Of a stretch of DNA of 6,930 nucleotides, positions 4,727 through 6,930 are shown piece after piece. The position numbers and the translations under genes were made by a program. Below the pieces are notes generated by a model. It saw only the letters and a program-made list of their open reading frames with translations. It was not told where the DNA came from and did not search any database. The DNA comes from an uncultured bacterium (GTDB lineage Bacteria > Actinomycetota > Coriobacteriia > Coriobacteriales > Coriobacteriaceae). Location of the stretch: positions 1-6,930 of the forward strand of contig CAJMPM010000075.1 of the NCBI GenBank assembly GCA_905215225.1, in the 5' to 3' direction. Each line of letters starts with the position of its first letter. The first letter of the stretch is position 1.

Positions 4727-6930
4727 CTAGCGCTTCTTTGGGATCGACCTAAGGCGAGCGAACCATAGGGCTGCGGCACCCGAGGTCAGGAACGCGGTGA
4801 TGCAAGCGGCGATGGGAACTGCTCCTGTTGCCGGTAGGTCCTGCGGTAGGGTACAGCGTTGAATGACACAGTCCTCGTCATGTGACTCAAGTTTATCGCC
4901 GCCACCGTTGCGGCAAAGATCGACGCGCGCGCTGTTGGTGAGTGCGGTTTGGGGCGTATAAGCCGACGTTGCCTGCATGTGCACGACTGCGCCCCGAGCG
5001 TCTGTGCCAAGGATTGCTTTGGCATCGTCAAGGTCGTCGTGCTCATCTTTGAGATCATCGCGGGTCCAAGAATCCGCATCGCTTCGAGTCGTAAAGTCGG
5101 CGGCTACCGCACCGTATTCAATTCGAATGCCCGTTACGACGGTATTGGACGCAAGGTCGAGTTCTTTCGCCTCGAGTGTGGTGGATTCCGTGGTCGAGAC
5201 ATCCGCCTTCCAGAGGTGCCAGCCGTCGTAATCGACGAGGCGGCAATCCTCACCCAGACTCTCCCTTACTTCGTCGGACTCAAGCCAAGGATTTTCGTGC
5301 CCATCGTCAAGTGTCGCGTTTGCCGGCTCATCGACGTCTGTCGAGTCCAACGGTGTCGTGCGATACCATACGTTGCACAGACCGTTGAGGTCGCCGATGG
5401 CGACGGGGGTTTCGATTGAGACGAATCTCGCCGTATCGTCCTCGGCACACTCAAGATCATCGGTAATTGTGAACTCATCAACCCAGGTAGTTGAATCGTT
5501 TCGAGCGTCGATGGTATAGGAGAAAAGCCCATCCGTATTGGTTTGCATCGCGGCACGGTTTTTACCATCGCCGTTAGCCAACAGGCCCTTTTCGATAGGT
5601 TGGACAAGTTCCTGACGCTTGTCGACCTGCCCCTTGATCTCGATGGGCGCATCCTTCATCGCGACGGATTGGACTTCTCCCGTATCCTTTATTTCAAACG
5701 TTATCTCCTCGGCAAGGGCATAGGTCCGCGGAGACATCATTTCGCGCAACGAGTAGGTGCCGGGTGCAAGATGTTCGACGCGGTGTGGCTTGTCGGATGA
5801 GGTCCAGGAGTCTATTTCGGTTTTATCGGGACCATATAAGGTGAGTTGTGCGCCTTCCACTTCCTGCTCACCGCTTGCATCGACCTTGGAGATATCAACC
5901 TTGGTGTAATTGTCGGATACGTTAAGCCGTGCTTCTACAACGGGTGTTTTCTGGTCGGCATAAGTAAGGTCGACAATATGGGTAGTCCGATCGAGCAAGA
6001 AGCCTGCCGGCGCTTGAGTCTCGACAACCTCGTAGCGTGCGGTGCCAAGTCCCAGCGGGAGGTTGTCCGCGCGTGCTTCTCCAGTTTCATCCGTCGTGAC
6101 GGTAGCGACAGTCTCACCGTCGAGCGCGGCAATACTACCGTCGGGGCGCACGATATCACCCGAGGCACGGATCTGAAAGACGGCGCCCGCGAGGCTGCTG
6201 TCGTCTATGGCATCGGTTTTAACGATCCTGATGTTTCCGGTCGCGGCGTGGTCATAATACGAGGCGATTGCAACGGGCGTTAGGTTCATGTCGGCGGGTA
6301 TGTTTACCTCGATCTCTCCGCCGACAAGATAGGGCTCTTTGGCCGAGGTTTCGCGTACATAATAGGTGCCCGGCACGAGCGATTCGGGCAGTGTGACGGT
6401 CCCGGTCGCGTCAGTCGTAAAGGTGTCCATTACGTTATGTGCTGGATACCAGCAAGTTTGTGAGACAGGTTCGTGATTGCTGTCGAGGAGTTGGAAGGTG
6501 AATCCGGCTAGGGGAACAGAAGCGCCTGTTTGGGCATCGCGTTTTACAATCTGGAGATGCGTCGACAGCGCGTGGTTGTCCACGATATATTGAAGCTCGG
6601 CGCCGTTGGAAATCTGATTGGCCCCGACGGTCCATTCCCCTGCACGTTTAAAACCCTCGGGGACGGTTTCCGGAACCTCGCGAACCGTGTAGCCGGCACG
6701 GTCGTATGGGACGGCTCCGTGGACACCGGCGGGTCGCTTGCCTGCGCCGAACCATGCTTCGGGCTGATCTTTGGTGGAGGCAAAGCCATAGACGTTTGTG
6801 GTCAGTGTGCCAACAACCTGCTGAGAGCTGTTGCTGACAACCTCAAAGACAACACCTTCCGCCGGCTGCTCCAGGCCGGATTGGTCGCTATTGCCGTAAT
6901 CCTTGAATTTGGAAATCTCAAGGTTAAACG
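4727..6930 (-). CDS. LPXTG-anchored Cna-B (SpaA-type) surface protein, 5' end outside window
   Basis: The visible part is the C-terminal 733 residues; the frame is open to the window edge, so the N-terminus and signal peptide are missing. Four prealbumin-like Cna-B domains follow one another (visible residues about 1-119, 122-227, 231-340, 343-427). Each has a Lys on its first strand (K7, K129, K237, K348) and a Glu in a Y-x-x-x-E strand (E84, E193, E303, E396), the residues that in this family form and catalyse internal isopeptide bonds. The last-strand partner is Asn in domains 1 and 3 (N118, N340) and Asp in 2 and 4 (D226, D426). Residues about 429-690 form a different module with FSYTIDARNDSTTWVDEFTI and six cysteines. 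LPATG (698-702), a hydrophobic helix (703-724) and the tail RLRSIPKKR form a sortase signal. The protein is thus exported and linked to the cell wall, probably as an adhesin or pilus component. A GTG at 6583 is in frame but lies inside a domain and is not the start. Confidence 0.88.
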   Translation of the reverse strand, partial: FNLEISKFKDYGNSDQSGLEQPAEGVVFEVVSNSSQQVVGTLTTNVYGFASTKDQPEAWFGAGKRPAGVHGAVPYDRAGYTVREVPETVPEGFKRAGEWTVGANQISNGAELQYIVDNHALSTHLQIVKRDAQTGASVPLAGFTFQLLDSNHEPVSQTCWYPAHNVMDTFTTDATGTVTLPESLVPGTYYVRETSAKEPYLVGGEIEVNIPADMNLTPVAIASYYDHAATGNIRIVKTDAIDDSSLAGAVFQIRASGDIVRPDGSIAALDGETVATVTTDETGEARADNLPLGLGTARYEVVETQAPAGFLLDRTTHIVDLTYADQKTPVVEARLNVSDNYTKVDISKVDASGEQEVEGAQLTLYGPDKTEIDSWTSSDKPHRVEHLAPGTYSLREMMSPRTYALAEEITFEIKDTGEVQSVAMKDAPIEIKGQVDKRQELVQPIEKGLLANGDGKNRAAMQTNTDGLFSYTIDARNDSTTWVDEFTITDDLECAEDDTARFVSIETPVAIGDLNGLCNVWYRTTPLDSTDVDEPANATLDDGHENPWLESDEVRESLGEDCRLVDYDGWHLWKADVSTTESTTLEAKELDLASNTVVTGIRIEYGAVAADFTTRSDADSWTRDDLKDEHDDLDDAKAILGTDARGAVVHMQATSAYTPQTALTNSARVDLCRNGGGDKLESHDEDCVIQRCTLPQDLPATGAVPIAACITAFLTSGAAALWFARLRSIPKKR
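4730..4837 (-). other. Cell-wall sorting signal (LPATG, membrane helix, basic tail)
   Basis: This stretch encodes LPATG at 4823-4837, then about 22 hydrophobic residues, then RLRSIPKKR before the TAG at 4727-4729. This is the canonical tripartite sorting signal cut by a class A/E-type or pilus sortase between Thr and Gly. No sortase gene is present in the window. Confidence 0.92.

Noticed and set aside
4949..5419. Plus-strand open frame of 156 codons opposite the surface protein
   Set aside because: It is antisense shadow with no domain or ribosome site; the minus-strand frame has an unambiguous LPXTG protein.
6581..6583. GTG as the start of the surface protein
   Set aside because: The same frame continues to the window edge with a complete Cna-B-like domain upstream, so this codon is an internal Val.
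1..6930. CRISPR arrays, tRNA/rRNA genes, insertion sequences or phage attachment sites
   Set aside because: No regularly spaced identical repeats, cloverleaf-like sequence, transposase or terminal inverted repeats were seen on reading both strands.

Overview
The window is GC-rich and protein-dense. It has the look of a Gram-positive actinobacterium of the class Coriobacteriia, most likely Collinsella or a close relative. That placement is an inference from three things: the style of the WYL-type regulator, the unusual membrane-bound M28-like protein, and a sortase-anchored Cna-B (SpaA-type) surface protein. No rRNA or other phylogenetic marker is present to prove it.

Layout. (1) Positions 9-1031, minus strand: a gene for a WYL-domain transcriptional regulator of normal length (341 codons), interrupted by two in-frame stop codons 12 codons apart with no sign of an indel, so annotated as a pseudogene. 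(2) Positions 1032-1228: a divergent intergenic region with a plausible minus-strand promoter and weaker -10-like elements on the plus strand. (3) Positions 1229-4420, plus strand: a 1063-residue protein whose M28-type peptidase fold appears split. Four predicted membrane segments lie early, and about 660 residues of acidic, Pro/Ala-rich, low-complexity sequence sit between the N-terminal and C-terminal parts of the fold. Several expected metal ligands are replaced. (4) Positions 4442-4660, plus strand: a 72-residue single-pass membrane protein with an acidic tail, 21 bases downstream and preceded by AAGGAG, so probably co-transcribed with the gene before it. (5) Positions 4682-4719: a strong intrinsic terminator between convergent genes. 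(6) Positions 4727 to the window end, minus strand: the C-terminal 733 residues of a large cell-wall-anchored protein with four Cna-B-like domains, a cysteine-containing C-terminal module, LPATG, a membrane helix and a basic tail. Its start lies outside the window.

How they fit together. The M28-like protein and the small membrane protein form a likely two-gene operon at the cytoplasmic membrane. The disordered segment of the large protein carries four copies of an acidic-x-Thr-x-x-Phe motif. This resembles the phosphothreonine motif of the actinobacterial FHA regulators GarA/OdhI (ETTSVF), which makes a kinase/FHA-controlled membrane scaffold a testable idea. The regulator pseudogene is divergent from this operon, and the surface protein is an independent, convergent unit. 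The most novel object here is the split, ligand-poor M28-like protein with its phospho-motif-bearing insertion.
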